Source: Candidatus Binatia bacterium | GTDB lineage: Bacteria; Desulfobacterota; Binatia; HRBIN30 | Reading direction: 5' to 3' | Assembly: GCA_023150935.1 (NCBI GenBank) | Contig: JAKLJW010000001.1 | Span: 1-64,000, forward strand | DNA: 64,000 bases | In this document: positions 30,240-38,157 of the stretch, piece by piece | Layout: every line of letters begins with the position of its first letter | Position numbering within the stretch: the stretch's first letter is position 1 | Translations under genes and position numbers: made by a program | The notes under the pieces: generated by a model | What the model was told of the DNA's origin: nothing | Databases searched by the model: none | The model's input: only the letters and a program-made list of their open reading frames with translations

Positions 30240-30635
30240 ATGGAGTTCCCGGACGACCTCAAGTACTCGAAGGAGCACGAATGGGTTTTGGTCGAGGGCA
30301 GCGTAGCCACGATCGGCATTACCGACTACGCCCAGGAGCAGTTGGGTGACATCGTCTTTGTGGAGCTACCGGCAATCGGGGACAAGGTGAGCAAGGATGA
30401 CGCGTTCGGCGTCGTCGAGTCCGTGAAGTCGGTCAACGATATCTACGCTCCGATCTCGGGGAAGGTTCTGGAGGCTAACGACGATCTCCCGGAGAACCCC
30501 GAAATGGTAAACGACGATCCGTACGGCGACGGTTGGATGATAAAGATCGAGGTTTCCGACGCCGAGGAACTCGACGACCTGATGACCGCCGACGAGTACA
30601 AGGAGTACGTCGCCGAGGAAGAAGAAAAGGAATAG
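30240..30635 (+). CDS. gcvH: Glycine cleavage system H protein
   Basis: Lipoyl carrier that shuttles the aminomethyl group between P and T proteins. The 131-residue sequence begins with the typical LKYSKEHEWV, has GITDYAQEQLGDIVFVELP, and carries the lipoylated Lys63 in VESVKSVNDIYAPISG. The C-terminus is an unusually long acidic tail (EYKEYVAEEEEKE). It sits directly between gcvT and gcvPA. No lpd (L protein) gene is in the run, so dihydrolipoamide dehydrogenase must come from elsewhere. Confidence 0.97.
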   Translation: MEFPDDLKYSKEHEWVLVEGSVATIGITDYAQEQLGDIVFVELPAIGDKVSKDDAFGVVESVKSVNDIYAPISGKVLEANDDLPENPEMVNDDPYGDGWMIKIEVSDAEELDDLMTADEYKEYVAEEEEKE

Positions 30636-30733
30636 GGTCTGCGTTCCGCCATGTGGCGACGCGTCCGGACCGGCCGCCGAGCCGGCTGGTTTCCGCGGTT
30701 CCTTCAACGCCGATTTCAGGCACACTCACGCTT

Positions 30734-32071
30734 GTGCGTTTCCTTCCCCATACCGAAGACGACATCCGAGCGATGCTCGATGTCGTCGGGGTCGGTTCGG
30801 TCGACGATCTGCTCGCCACGGTTCCGGAAGAGCTGCGCAGCCGTGCCGGCTTGAGCTTGCCGCCCGGCCTCTCGGAGCAGGAGGTCCGGAGCCGTCTCGA
30901 CGCGATGGCGGCGCGCAACAACACCGGGGCGACGCACGCTTTTCTGGGTGCCGGGGCCTATCCGCACTTCGTGCCCGCGGTGGTCGATCAGATTCTGCAG
31001 CGCGCGGAATTCTACTCGGCCTACACTCCGTACCAGCCCGAGGTCAGTCAGGGAACGTTGCAGGCCATCTTCGAGTTTCAAAGCCTGACGGCCATGCTGT
31101 TCGGCATGGAGGTGGCCAACGCCAGCATGTACGACGGCGCTTCGGCGACCGCAGAGGCGGTGTTGATGGCGCACCGTATGGCCGCCAAACGCCCCAGAGT
31201 CGTCCTGTCGCGCGCCCTCCATCCGCAATACCGCGAAGTCGTGCGCACCTACTGTGCCGGTGCCGGTAGCGTGGAGCTTACCGAGGCGCCGTTCGACCCC
31301 GCGGGCCGCACCGACCTCGACTCGCTGGGCGCGTCGATTGACGACCGGACGGCTGCCGTGGTCGTGGGCTACCCGAACTTCTTCGGCGTCGTCGAGGACC
31401 TGGGCCGGCTGGCCGCTCTCGCGCACGATCGCGGAGCGCTGTTGATTACCGCAACCCAGGAGGCCCTCTCCCTGGCGCTTCTCCAGCCGCCGGGTCACTA
31501 CGGTGCGGACATTGCCGTGGCCGAAGGGCAGAGTCTCGGCGTGCCGCTGTCGTACGGCGGTCCCGGGGTGGGCTTGTTCGCGACCCGCAATGCCTTTGTC
31601 CGGTCCATGCCCGGGCGTCTGGTCGGCGAGGCGACCGACGGGGCAGGGCGGCGCGGCTACGTGCTGACGCTGGCGACCCGCGAGCAGCATATTCGCCGCG
31701 AGAAGGCGACGTCGAACATTTGCACCAACCACGGCCTCGTCGCGCTGGCGGTCACGGTCTACCTGTCGATGCTGGGTAAGTCGGGCCTGCGCGATCTTGC
31801 TGCGACCAACACCGCGCGGGCACATCAGACCGCGACGCGACTGACTGCCGGCGGACGCTGGCGGCTCGGTTTCGAGGCGCCGTTCTTTAACGAGTTCGTG
31901 CTGCGCGGTGCGGGGGCCGGAGCGGCGTGGGCGGGCGCGCGGGGGCGCGGCGTGCTCGCCGGAGTGCTTCTGGGGCAGTGGTACCCGGAGCTGTCAGATG
32001 CGCTGCTGCTGTGCGTCACCGAAATGCACTCTTCCGCTGCGATCGACGACCTGACCGCCGCGCTCGGGTGA
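30734..32071 (+). CDS. gcvPA: Glycine dehydrogenase (decarboxylating) subunit 1
   Basis: First half of the split P protein, which decarboxylates glycine with PLP. The 445-residue protein starts at GTG 30734 with RFLPHTEDDIRAML, the canonical beginning of the subunit, and contains FLGAGAYPHFVPAVV, YTPYQPEVSQGTLQ, MYDGASATAEA and the C-terminal-half SNICTNHGL. It lacks the PLP lysine, which is in subunit 2. There is no good Shine-Dalgarno; a longer frame reaches back into gcvH without homology. gcvPB begins four bases after the stop. Confidence 0.95.
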   Translation: MRFLPHTEDDIRAMLDVVGVGSVDDLLATVPEELRSRAGLSLPPGLSEQEVRSRLDAMAARNNTGATHAFLGAGAYPHFVPAVVDQILQRAEFYSAYTPYQPEVSQGTLQAIFEFQSLTAMLFGMEVANASMYDGASATAEAVLMAHRMAAKRPRVVLSRALHPQYREVVRTYCAGAGSVELTEAPFDPAGRTDLDSLGASIDDRTAAVVVGYPNFFGVVEDLGRLAALAHDRGALLITATQEALSLALLQPPGHYGADIAVAEGQSLGVPLSYGGPGVGLFATRNAFVRSMPGRLVGEATDGAGRRGYVLTLATREQHIRREKATSNICTNHGLVALAVTVYLSMLGKSGLRDLAATNTARAHQTATRLTAGGRWRLGFEAPFFNEFVLRGAGAGAAWAGARGRGVLAGVLLGQWYPELSDALLLCVTEMHSSAAIDDLTAALG

Positions 32072-32075
32072 CGCA

Positions 32076-33545
32076 ATGACGACGCCAGGGAAACAGGCTG
32101 GACTGCTGCTCGACGAGCCGCTGATTTTCGAGCGTAGCCGCGCCGGCCGTAGCGGCGTTGCGGTGCCGGCCGCGGCGGCCGACGCGGTCGAGTTCCTGCC
32201 GGCCGAACTGCTGCGGCCGCCGATCGAGGGTTTTCCCGAGGTCAGCGAGCCCGAGGTGCTGCGGCATTTTCTGCGCTTGTCGCAGTGGAACTACGGCACG
32301 GCCACGACGTTCTATCCGCTCGGCTCGTGCACGATGAAATACAACCCGGTCGTCAACGAGCTGGTCGCTCGTTTGCCGGGATTCGCCGATCTTCATCCGC
32401 TGGTCCCCGACGATGCCGCCCAGGGCGCACTGGCGCTGATGTGGGAGCTGGAAGGCATGCTGGCCGACGTCAGCGGCATGACCGCCGTCAGTTTGCAGCC
32501 GGCCGCGGGCGCCCAGGGCGAGCTTGCCGGTATGAAGATGATTCGCGCGTACCATGCCGATCGCGGCCGGCCGCGTAAGAAGGTGCTCATTCCCGCCAGC
32601 GCTCACGGCACCAACCCGGCGAGCGCGGCGCTCTGCGGATACAGCGCCGTTCAGGTCCAGGGAAACCGCATCGGCCTCATCGAGGCCGACGCGGTCCGGC
32701 GCGCGATGGACGATGACGTCGCCGCCTTGATGATCACGAATCCGAACACGCTGGGCTTGTTCGAGCGGGAGATCGTGCAGGTGGCGGCCGCGGTCCACGA
32801 CCGCGGCGGTCTCGTCTATCTAGACGGCGCCAATCTCAACGCGCTACTCGGCGTCGCCAGGCCGGCGCACATGGGCGCCGATGTCCTGCAGTTCAACCTC
32901 CACAAAACTTTCTCCACGCCGCACGGCGGTGGCGGCCCGGGCGCGGGACCGATCGGCGCTGCCGACACGCTCGAGCCTTACTTGCCGACGCCGCGTCTGG
33001 TGCGGAGGGGAGACAGGTTCGCCTGGAGCGACGACTTCCCACGTTCCATCGGGCGCGTGCGCTCCTTCCACGGCAACTTCGGCATGCTGATACGCGCCTA
33101 CGCGTACATTCTTGCCATGGGTGGAGACGGCCTCGCCGCGGCGACACGCATGGCGGTGCTAGCCGCGAATTACATCCGCAAGCGCCTCGGCGGAGCGTAC
33201 CACCTGACCTACCCTGATACCTGCATGCACGAGTGCGTCTTCAGCGACCGTGGTTTAGAACCGCACGGGGTGAAGACGCTCGACATTGCCAAGCGCTTGC
33301 TCGATTACGGTTTCTACGCGCCGACGATTTATTTCCCCCTGGTCGTCAGTGGCGCGATCATGATCGAACCCACCGAAACCGAGAGCAAGGAGACGCTCGA
33401 CGAATTCGTCGACGCCATGCTGACCATCGCCCGTGAGGCCCGCGAAACCCCGCTCGTGTTGCAGGAAGCGCCGACCCGCACCCCCGTCAGTCGCCTCGAC
33501 GAAGCCCGCGCCGCCCGCCATCCAGTGCTACGCTGGAAAGCGTGA
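32076..33545 (+). CDS. gcvPB: Glycine dehydrogenase (decarboxylating) subunit 2
   Basis: Second half of the P protein, carrying PLP. The 489-residue protein has LGSCTMKYNP, SLQPAAGAQGELAGM, SAHGTNPASA, and the PLP-binding FNLHKTFSTPHGGGGPGAGP with Lys277. The two-subunit form is typical of many Gram-positive, archaeal and deltaproteobacterial lineages, whereas gamma- and alphaproteobacteria usually have a single-chain P protein. It ends the folD-gcv run and is convergent with the CopD-like gene. Confidence 0.97.
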   Translation: MTTPGKQAGLLLDEPLIFERSRAGRSGVAVPAAAADAVEFLPAELLRPPIEGFPEVSEPEVLRHFLRLSQWNYGTATTFYPLGSCTMKYNPVVNELVARLPGFADLHPLVPDDAAQGALALMWELEGMLADVSGMTAVSLQPAAGAQGELAGMKMIRAYHADRGRPRKKVLIPASAHGTNPASAALCGYSAVQVQGNRIGLIEADAVRRAMDDDVAALMITNPNTLGLFEREIVQVAAAVHDRGGLVYLDGANLNALLGVARPAHMGADVLQFNLHKTFSTPHGGGGPGAGPIGAADTLEPYLPTPRLVRRGDRFAWSDDFPRSIGRVRSFHGNFGMLIRAYAYILAMGGDGLAAATRMAVLAANYIRKRLGGAYHLTYPDTCMHECVFSDRGLEPHGVKTLDIAKRLLDYGFYAPTIYFPLVVSGAIMIEPTETESKETLDEFVDAMLTIAREARETPLVLQEAPTRTPVSRLDEARAARHPVLRWKA

Positions 33546-33608
33546 CCGGGGGCGCGAACCGCACCGCCGGCCCGAGAGGCAACCGACGACGATGGGCGGT
33601 TCGTCTGT

Positions 33609-33618
33609 CCCCCCCCCC
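33609..33618. repeat. Homopolymer run of ten C
   Basis: Ten consecutive C bases lie in the 76-base gap between the convergent gcvPB and CopD-like genes, three bases from the latter's stop codon. Runs of this length are rare in the window and are prone to slippage or miscalling. It does not affect a coding frame as annotated. Confidence 0.8.
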
Positions 33619-33621
33619 AAC

Positions 33622-34065
33622 TCACCACCAGCCGCCCAGTCGCACGCCGACGCCGACGATCGCCAGCAGCACCGCGACCAGCGACACCGGCACGATGTGC
33701 CACGCGAGAGCCTGCAAGTTGCCCTTGCCGAGCCGGGGAATGAGCCGCAACCGCGCGTCGGCCGCCAGGGCCACGGTGGCCGCCAGCAGGAGCAACTTGA
33801 CGCCGATCAGGCGCGACACCGGCGTGTCGAAGGCCAGCCACTGCCGCACGTCCGGCACGTAGACCGTCGCCAGCCACAGGCCGGTCACCACCTGCACGAC
33901 CAGAGCCGGAATTCCCACTCGTTCGTAGCGCGACTCGAAGAACCTGACGATTTCCGGGTCGCCCCGGCGCAGCGCCTCCAGCAAAAAGCCGAGTACCAGC
34001 ACGAGATGACCGCCGGTCCAGACCGTGGCGCCAAGGACGTGCAGGGTGATCATCAGGGGGTACAT
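33622..34065 (-). CDS. CopD-like four-helix membrane protein
   Basis: Integral membrane protein of 147 residues with four predicted helices (PLMITLHVLGATVWTGGHLV, a helix near VGIPALVVQVVTGLWLA, LIGVKLLLLAATVALAA, and VPVSLVAVLLAIVGVGV). The first helix has His and the WTGGH motif seen in the CopD/DUF2269-type copper-resistance or heme-related membrane proteins. Metal export is possible but not shown. GGGGGG about five bases upstream marks the ATG at 34065. The next gene upstream on the same strand is CcmH-like, so a cytochrome or metal theme is plausible. Confidence 0.7.
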   Translation of the reverse strand: MYPLMITLHVLGATVWTGGHLVLVLGFLLEALRRGDPEIVRFFESRYERVGIPALVVQVVTGLWLATVYVPDVRQWLAFDTPVSRLIGVKLLLLAATVALAADARLRLIPRLGKGNLQALAWHIVPVSLVAVLLAIVGVGVRLGGWW

Positions 34066-34144
34066 TCAAGCCCCCCATACCCGAATCGCCTGCCAGTCTA
34101 AACCCCATCGTCCGCGTGGGCGCACTTGCGCCGGGGCGGCCGGC

Positions 34145-34711
34145 TCAGGGATCGAGGCACGCCAGTTCCGTGTCGAAGCGGGCCTGGAGCCGCGGATCGA
34201 CGGCCGCCGCCGGCCCGGGCATGTGCGCCCGCGGCTGGCGCAGGCGGCGCCGCAACCACCATGCTGCCGTCGCCACGCCCGCGGCGAAAAACAACGGCGG
34301 CATAACGTAGGCGAGTACGTTGAATCCGCTCGCCGGCGGGGCGGCCAGGATGCGGTCCCCGTATCGTCCGCGATACGCCGCCAGAATTGCCGCCTCCGAT
34401 TCGCCGGCCCTCAGACGCCGGATGACGTCCCGCTTGATCTCGTCGGCGAGGGGGCTGGAGTGGTTGTCGACGGTCTGAGAAAAACAGCAGGGGGCGATCA
34501 ACTGGGATTCTACCCGACGCGCCGCGAGCGCCACCCCGGGATCGGGTTGCTCAACCCCGCCGGCCCGGCCGCTGCCCGCGACGATCCCGATCAGACCTGC
34601 AACGACAATTGTCAGTGCCGCGCTCCGGGTGGGGCGGCGAAGAAACCGCGGCGACGCGTGCCGCACCGTGAAACGAACGCCCCCGGTGTCGGCGGCGCGC
34701 GCGGATTGCAT
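34145..34711 (-). CDS. Cytochrome c-type biogenesis protein CcmH/CycL-like
   Basis: Periplasm-facing membrane-anchored thiol protein of cytochrome c maturation. It has an N-terminal hydrophobic segment (ALTIVVAGLIGIVAG), then ESQLIAPCCFSQTV, NHSSPLADEIKRDV, LRAGESEAAILAAYRGRYGDRIL and a C-terminal helix (VLAYVMPPLFFAAGVA). In place of the LRCxxCQ motif of E. coli CcmH the cysteines are adjacent (PCC), a variant I associate with non-gammaproteobacterial homologues. The start is uncertain: ATG 34711 (188 residues) or GTG 34666 (173), the latter giving a more ordinary signal peptide; neither has a clear ribosome-binding site. No other ccm gene is in the window. Confidence 0.8.
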   Translation of the reverse strand: MQSARAADTGGVRFTVRHASPRFLRRPTRSAALTIVVAGLIGIVAGSGRAGGVEQPDPGVALAARRVESQLIAPCCFSQTVDNHSSPLADEIKRDVIRRLRAGESEAAILAAYRGRYGDRILAAPPASGFNVLAYVMPPLFFAAGVATAAWWLRRRLRQPRAHMPGPAAAVDPRLQARFDTELACLDP

Positions 34712-34896
34712 TTGGGGAGGGCGCCGCCCCGGCTCTCCCCATCCCCGTGTCACGCGCCACGGCATCATCGACGAAATTCGTAAGATACACGTACCCGCCT
34801 GTCGATGCGGCAACCTGTCGCAGGCCCGCGCGTCGGCCGTGGAACCGCCGGGGTTGTGGTGGCCGTGTGAACGCAGTCACGCGGAGACTGCCAGAA

Positions 34897-34925
34897 TTGA
34901 CTTGCAGGCCACGCACGTCTAGGGA
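34897..34925 (+). promoter_or_regulatory. Candidate promoter upstream of the 113-residue protein gene
   Basis: GAATTGACT gives TTGACT at 34897-34902; after 17 bases TAGGGA lies at 34920-34925. The leader to the ATG at 35023 would be about 90 bases. It sits in the 311-base divergent gap between CcmH and the small gene, in which I see nothing else. Confidence 0.45.
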
Positions 34926-35022
34926 TCCTCTCTGCTCAGCGTCCGTCGCCCCCCAGCGCCGCATCACCGAGCGTCGTGGTTCGACGACTTTTCACGCGCT
35001 TTGCGGGAAGGAAGGTGACGCG

Positions 35023-35364
35023 ATGGTCCTTACCGACGTCGAAGCGCTGTTGACCAGCGTGATGCGCAGCATCGACAAGAAGATCGCAATCAAGGTGGTC
35101 CCCAGCTCCGACACCAACCGGCCCGGCGTTACGGTGGCGCTGTCCTGCGGCAGGCGCAGCGGTACCCTGGAAGTTGCAGAAGCGGACATTGACCAGGCGC
35201 GCAAAGAGCCCGCGGCGCGGCACCGGCTGCGGAGCGCGATGAAGCGCGCCCGCGATCGGATGTGGAACGAGCCCGGCCATATCTTCAGCACCAAGCTCGA
35301 ACGCGCCAAGCTCGAAGGCAGCTCCTGGTTTCGCCCCCAGCAGGGAGGTCGGGGCCGCCGCTAG
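35023..35364 (+). CDS. Small hypothetical protein, Lys/Arg-rich
   Basis: A 113-residue soluble protein I do not recognise. It has a mixed N-terminal half (MVLTDVEALLTSVMRSIDKK, then VTVALSCGRRSGTLEVAEADI) that looks like a small alpha/beta fold, and a strongly basic helical second half (RLRSAMKRARDRMW) with a disordered Gln/Gly/Arg tail (RPQQGGRGRR). The basic half could bind nucleic acid, but no known motif supports that. A GGGAAGGAAGG site precedes the ATG at 35023, and a candidate promoter lies upstream, so it is probably real. It is convergent with the antiporter gene. Confidence 0.7.
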   Translation: MVLTDVEALLTSVMRSIDKKIAIKVVPSSDTNRPGVTVALSCGRRSGTLEVAEADIDQARKEPAARHRLRSAMKRARDRMWNEPGHIFSTKLERAKLEGSSWFRPQQGGRGRR

Positions 35365-35383
35365 CCGGCGGCCGTGGGGCGGC

Positions 35384-37090
35384 TCAGGTCATGACTTCTT
35401 CGCGGTCGGCAAGCTCTTGCATGGCCTGAGATCGGAGATCGTCGAGGCGCCCTTCCTCGAGCGCTTGCAGCGCGACCTCGTAGGCCTTTGCAGTTTCGTC
35501 GCGCGGTAGAATCACGTAGTCCGCCCCGGCCTCGTAAAGAGCGCGGGCGCGAGCCAGAGTCTCCGCCGCCAAAATCACCCGGGCGTTGGCGTTCAAACGC
35601 CGCACCTGCCGCAGCAGGGTGGCGTTGTCGGTGCCCCGCAGGAAGTCATCCGACACCGTCGAGATGACGACCCGAGCCGACGCAACCCCCGCGTGGGCCA
35701 GCGTGTCGAGGTGGCTGATGTCGCCGTAAACCACCGGCACTGCCACCTCGCGCAGGTGGCGGAACACCTCCGGGCTGAAATCGACGACGACAAATCGGTG
35801 CCTGCCGACCATCTCGTACTGCAATCGGTGGAGCAGAGAACTGGCGACACGATGGAAGCCGAGAAGCACGATTTCCGGCGCGGCCGGGAGAGAATCGGTG
35901 GCGGCTTCCGGGCCTGCGTCGACTTGCAAACCCAACCGTTGTAGCGCCGACACCCAGCGCTGCGCGAGGCGATGGCGGGCCGTCATCATGTAGGTCGAAA
36001 GCGTTGCGGTGACGACCAGCGCCAGCGCAATGACCGAGGCCACGTCGCGATCTATCTGTCCCAGGGCGAGGCCGACCGTGACGATAACCAGCGCGAACTC
36101 TCCCGTCTGCGCAAGGGCCAGGGAACTGAGGATTCCGACCCGAGGCCCGTAGCCGAGCGCGACGAGAAGAGGGCCGACGGTCAGGAAGCGGCTCACGATA
36201 ACCGCGGCCGACAGCACCGCGGCGGACGCCAGAACCGCCGGGGTGCCGAGCTCGAGCTGCATGCCGAGGGCGACGAAAAATAGGGTCACGAAGAAGTCGC
36301 GCAGCGCGCTGATCTTGGCGACCACGTCGAGGGTGTACGGCAGCGCCGACAATGTTACCCCGGCAATCAGCGCCCCCATCGCGATCGAGAAGTTCGCCAG
36401 GATTGCCAGGTAGCCGATGAATAGGCACCAGGAGATGGCGGAGATCAGCACGATTTCCGGGCTCTTGGCCGCCCAGCGGAACAGCGGCGGCAGGACGAAG
36501 CGGGCGGTGGCCAGGGCGACCGCGACCAGCCCCAGGCCGCTCAATAGCGACGTGCCGATCGGTCCGAAGGACGGTTCCTGAAGGTTGGGCTGCAGGGCGA
36601 GGACGACGATCGCCAGGACGTCTTGTACGAGCAGTATGCCGAGGGTGATGCGCCCGTCGACGGTGTCGAGCTCGCTCTCGTCGGCGAGCAGTTTGACGAC
36701 GATCATGGTGCTCGAGAACGCCGACGCCACGCCGAGGTACAACAGGGGCAGACCGCGGTATCCCAACAGCCACATGGCGCCGGCAGCGAGCAGGGAACAC
36801 GACACCACCTGCAGGACGCCGACCAGTACGCCGGTGCGCCCCGAGCTGACCAGCTTCTTGAGGTCGATCTCGAGACCCACGATGAACATCAGGAACGCCA
36901 GGCCGAGCTCGGCAAGTTCGGCGATCGTTCGTTCGTTGTGGACCAGGCCCAGGCCCGGAGGCCCGATCAGCAGACCGGCCGCGATGTACGCCAGCAGGAT
37001 GGGCTGGCCGAGGAAACGCGCCGCATACGCCAGCCCGGTCGCCGCCACGATGGCGAGGCCCAGATCGACGATGATGCTGTCACCGTGCAT
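35384..37090 (-). CDS. CPA2-type monovalent cation:proton antiporter with TrkA-N-like domain
   Basis: Membrane antiporter of the Kef/CPA2 family, 568 residues. About twelve hydrophobic helices cover residues 1-380 (for example LAYIAAGLLIGPPGLGL, SAFSSTMIVVKLL, LAQTGEFALVIVTVGLALG), with the AQTGEFA motif typical of the family. A cytosolic TrkA-N/RCK-like domain follows (EIVLLGFHRVASSLL, VVYGDISHLDTLAHAG, ARVVISTVSDD). The dinucleotide-binding GxGxxG is replaced by GFHRVA, so NAD(H) gating is doubtful. There is no KefF-like partner. A 58-residue gene lies immediately upstream on the same strand. Confidence 0.9.
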   Translation of the reverse strand: MHGDSIIVDLGLAIVAATGLAYAARFLGQPILLAYIAAGLLIGPPGLGLVHNERTIAELAELGLAFLMFIVGLEIDLKKLVSSGRTGVLVGVLQVVSCSLLAAGAMWLLGYRGLPLLYLGVASAFSSTMIVVKLLADESELDTVDGRITLGILLVQDVLAIVVLALQPNLQEPSFGPIGTSLLSGLGLVAVALATARFVLPPLFRWAAKSPEIVLISAISWCLFIGYLAILANFSIAMGALIAGVTLSALPYTLDVVAKISALRDFFVTLFFVALGMQLELGTPAVLASAAVLSAAVIVSRFLTVGPLLVALGYGPRVGILSSLALAQTGEFALVIVTVGLALGQIDRDVASVIALALVVTATLSTYMMTARHRLAQRWVSALQRLGLQVDAGPEAATDSLPAAPEIVLLGFHRVASSLLHRLQYEMVGRHRFVVVDFSPEVFRHLREVAVPVVYGDISHLDTLAHAGVASARVVISTVSDDFLRGTDNATLLRQVRRLNANARVILAAETLARARALYEAGADYVILPRDETAKAYEVALQALEEGRLDDLRSQAMQELADREEVMT

Positions 37091-37163
37091 GTGCTGCAGG
37101 GGGAGATGCCGCGGGGCGCGGATTACGGTGGCGTAGCGGTCCGGTTCCCTCCGCTCGCGGCGG

Positions 37164-37340
37164 TCACCGCGACGATCCGAGTCGACGCTGCAACGCCTCG
37201 GTGAGGTCGATTTCGCGGCGTAACCCCTCTTTGTACTCGCGCGTTGCCGCGTGATGCAGCTCGTGCAGGAGTTCGTCGTGCCGCTTACCGAGCAACTTGG
37301 TCAGGTAATCGCATTCCTGGTCGGTCAGTTCGATTGCCAT
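37164..37340 (-). CDS. Small hypothetical helical protein (58 residues)
   Basis: MAIELTDQECDYLTKLL begins a 58-residue charged, wholly helical protein with HDELLHELHHAATREYKEG and a basic end (RRLGSSR). A strong GGAGGG ribosome-binding site lies seven bases upstream of the ATG, which makes it very probably a real gene. I do not recognise a family, although the pattern resembles small helical proteins found in many proteobacterial genomes. The antiporter gene begins 73 bases downstream, so the two may be co-transcribed. The frame is open far upstream into rnhA, but only this end looks coding. Confidence 0.72.
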   Translation of the reverse strand: MAIELTDQECDYLTKLLGKRHDELLHELHHAATREYKEGLRREIDLTEALQRRLGSSR

Positions 37341-37404
37341 CGCACACCCTCCGTCGAAGCTTCCTGTCCGTATAGCCTCAGCCGCCGCCGAAAAGACAGT
37401 GGGG

Positions 37405-37500
37405 GTGGAACGTGCGCTCCGCGCGCGTTGGCGAGGTGGAACGTGCGCTCCGCGCGCGTTGTGGCCAGGCGTTGTGGCCAGGTGGAACGCGTGCGCCGCG
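37405..37500. repeat. 31-bp-period direct repeat, GC-rich
   Basis: GTGGAACGTGCGCTCCGCGC is exactly repeated at 37405 and 37436 (26 identical bases each, 31-base period), with a degenerate third copy near 37480 (GTGGAACGCGTGCGCCGCGG). TTGTGGCCAGG is duplicated between. Each unit can form a short hairpin (AACGTGCG/CGCGCGTT). The core ACGTGCGCTCCGC also appears at 20949. It occupies the gap between the 58-residue gene and rnhA. Confidence 0.8.
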
Positions 37501-37522
37501 GAAATCGTGGATCGAGACGGGC

Positions 37523-38002
37523 TCAGCCAACCGATTGGGAGATGCCGTGGCGGTGGCGGATAGCTTCGTTGGCGAGTTCGTCGCAGCGTTCGTTTTCCGG
37601 GTGGCCGCTGTGGCCGCGCACCCAGTGCCAGTGGACCTGGTGTACCTGCGCGAGCCGGTCGAGGGCCTGCCAGAGTTCGGCGTTCTTGACGGGCCGGCGG
37701 TCGGCGGTGCGCCATTGATTGCGCTTCCAGTTCGCCAGCCAACTGCGCATTCCGTTCTGCAGGTACTGCGAATCCGTGTGCAGGTCGACGATGCACGGCC
37801 TTTTCAGTGTCCCGAGGGCCTCGATGGCGGCTTTCAGTTCCATGCGGTTGTTCGTGGTGTGCGGCTCGTAGCCGCTGACCTCGCGACGGTGCCGGTTCCA
37901 CAGCAGCACGGCGGCCCAGCCGCCCGGACCCGGGTTCCCCAGGCATGCCCCGTCCGTGTAGATCGTGACGGACACCAATGGATCGCCGTGCGCAAGCGCC
38001 AT
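37523..38002 (-). CDS. rnhA: Ribonuclease HI
   Basis: Degrades RNA in RNA-DNA hybrids. The 159-residue protein has the full type 1 active site: Asp17 ([15 protein letters not shown]), Glu55 ([13 protein letters not shown]), Asp77 (LHTDSQY) and Asp141 (ENERCDELA), with the His-containing [11 protein letters not shown] loop. The ATG at 38002 gives the normal family length; the frame extends upstream without homology. It is divergent from the flavoprotein gene that begins at 38158. Confidence 0.96.
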   Translation of the reverse strand: MALAHGDPLVSVTIYTDGACLGNPGPGGWAAVLLWNRHRREVSGYEPHTTNNRMELKAAIEALGTLKRPCIVDLHTDSQYLQNGMRSWLANWKRNQWRTADRRPVKNAELWQALDRLAQVHQVHWHWVRGHSGHPENERCDELANEAIRHRHGISQSVG

Positions 38003-38157
38003 TGGCACACCATACGAAACCGCGCCGGCCGCGCCAACGGCCACCGATGACGGGCCGGACCGGCGGGCGCGGAGTACCATCGGCTTTTTCGACGGGCCGC
38101 CCGGGGGGCGATTGAAAGCGCGAGCGGAATTTGTCACGTGGGAAGCGGCATGCGGCC

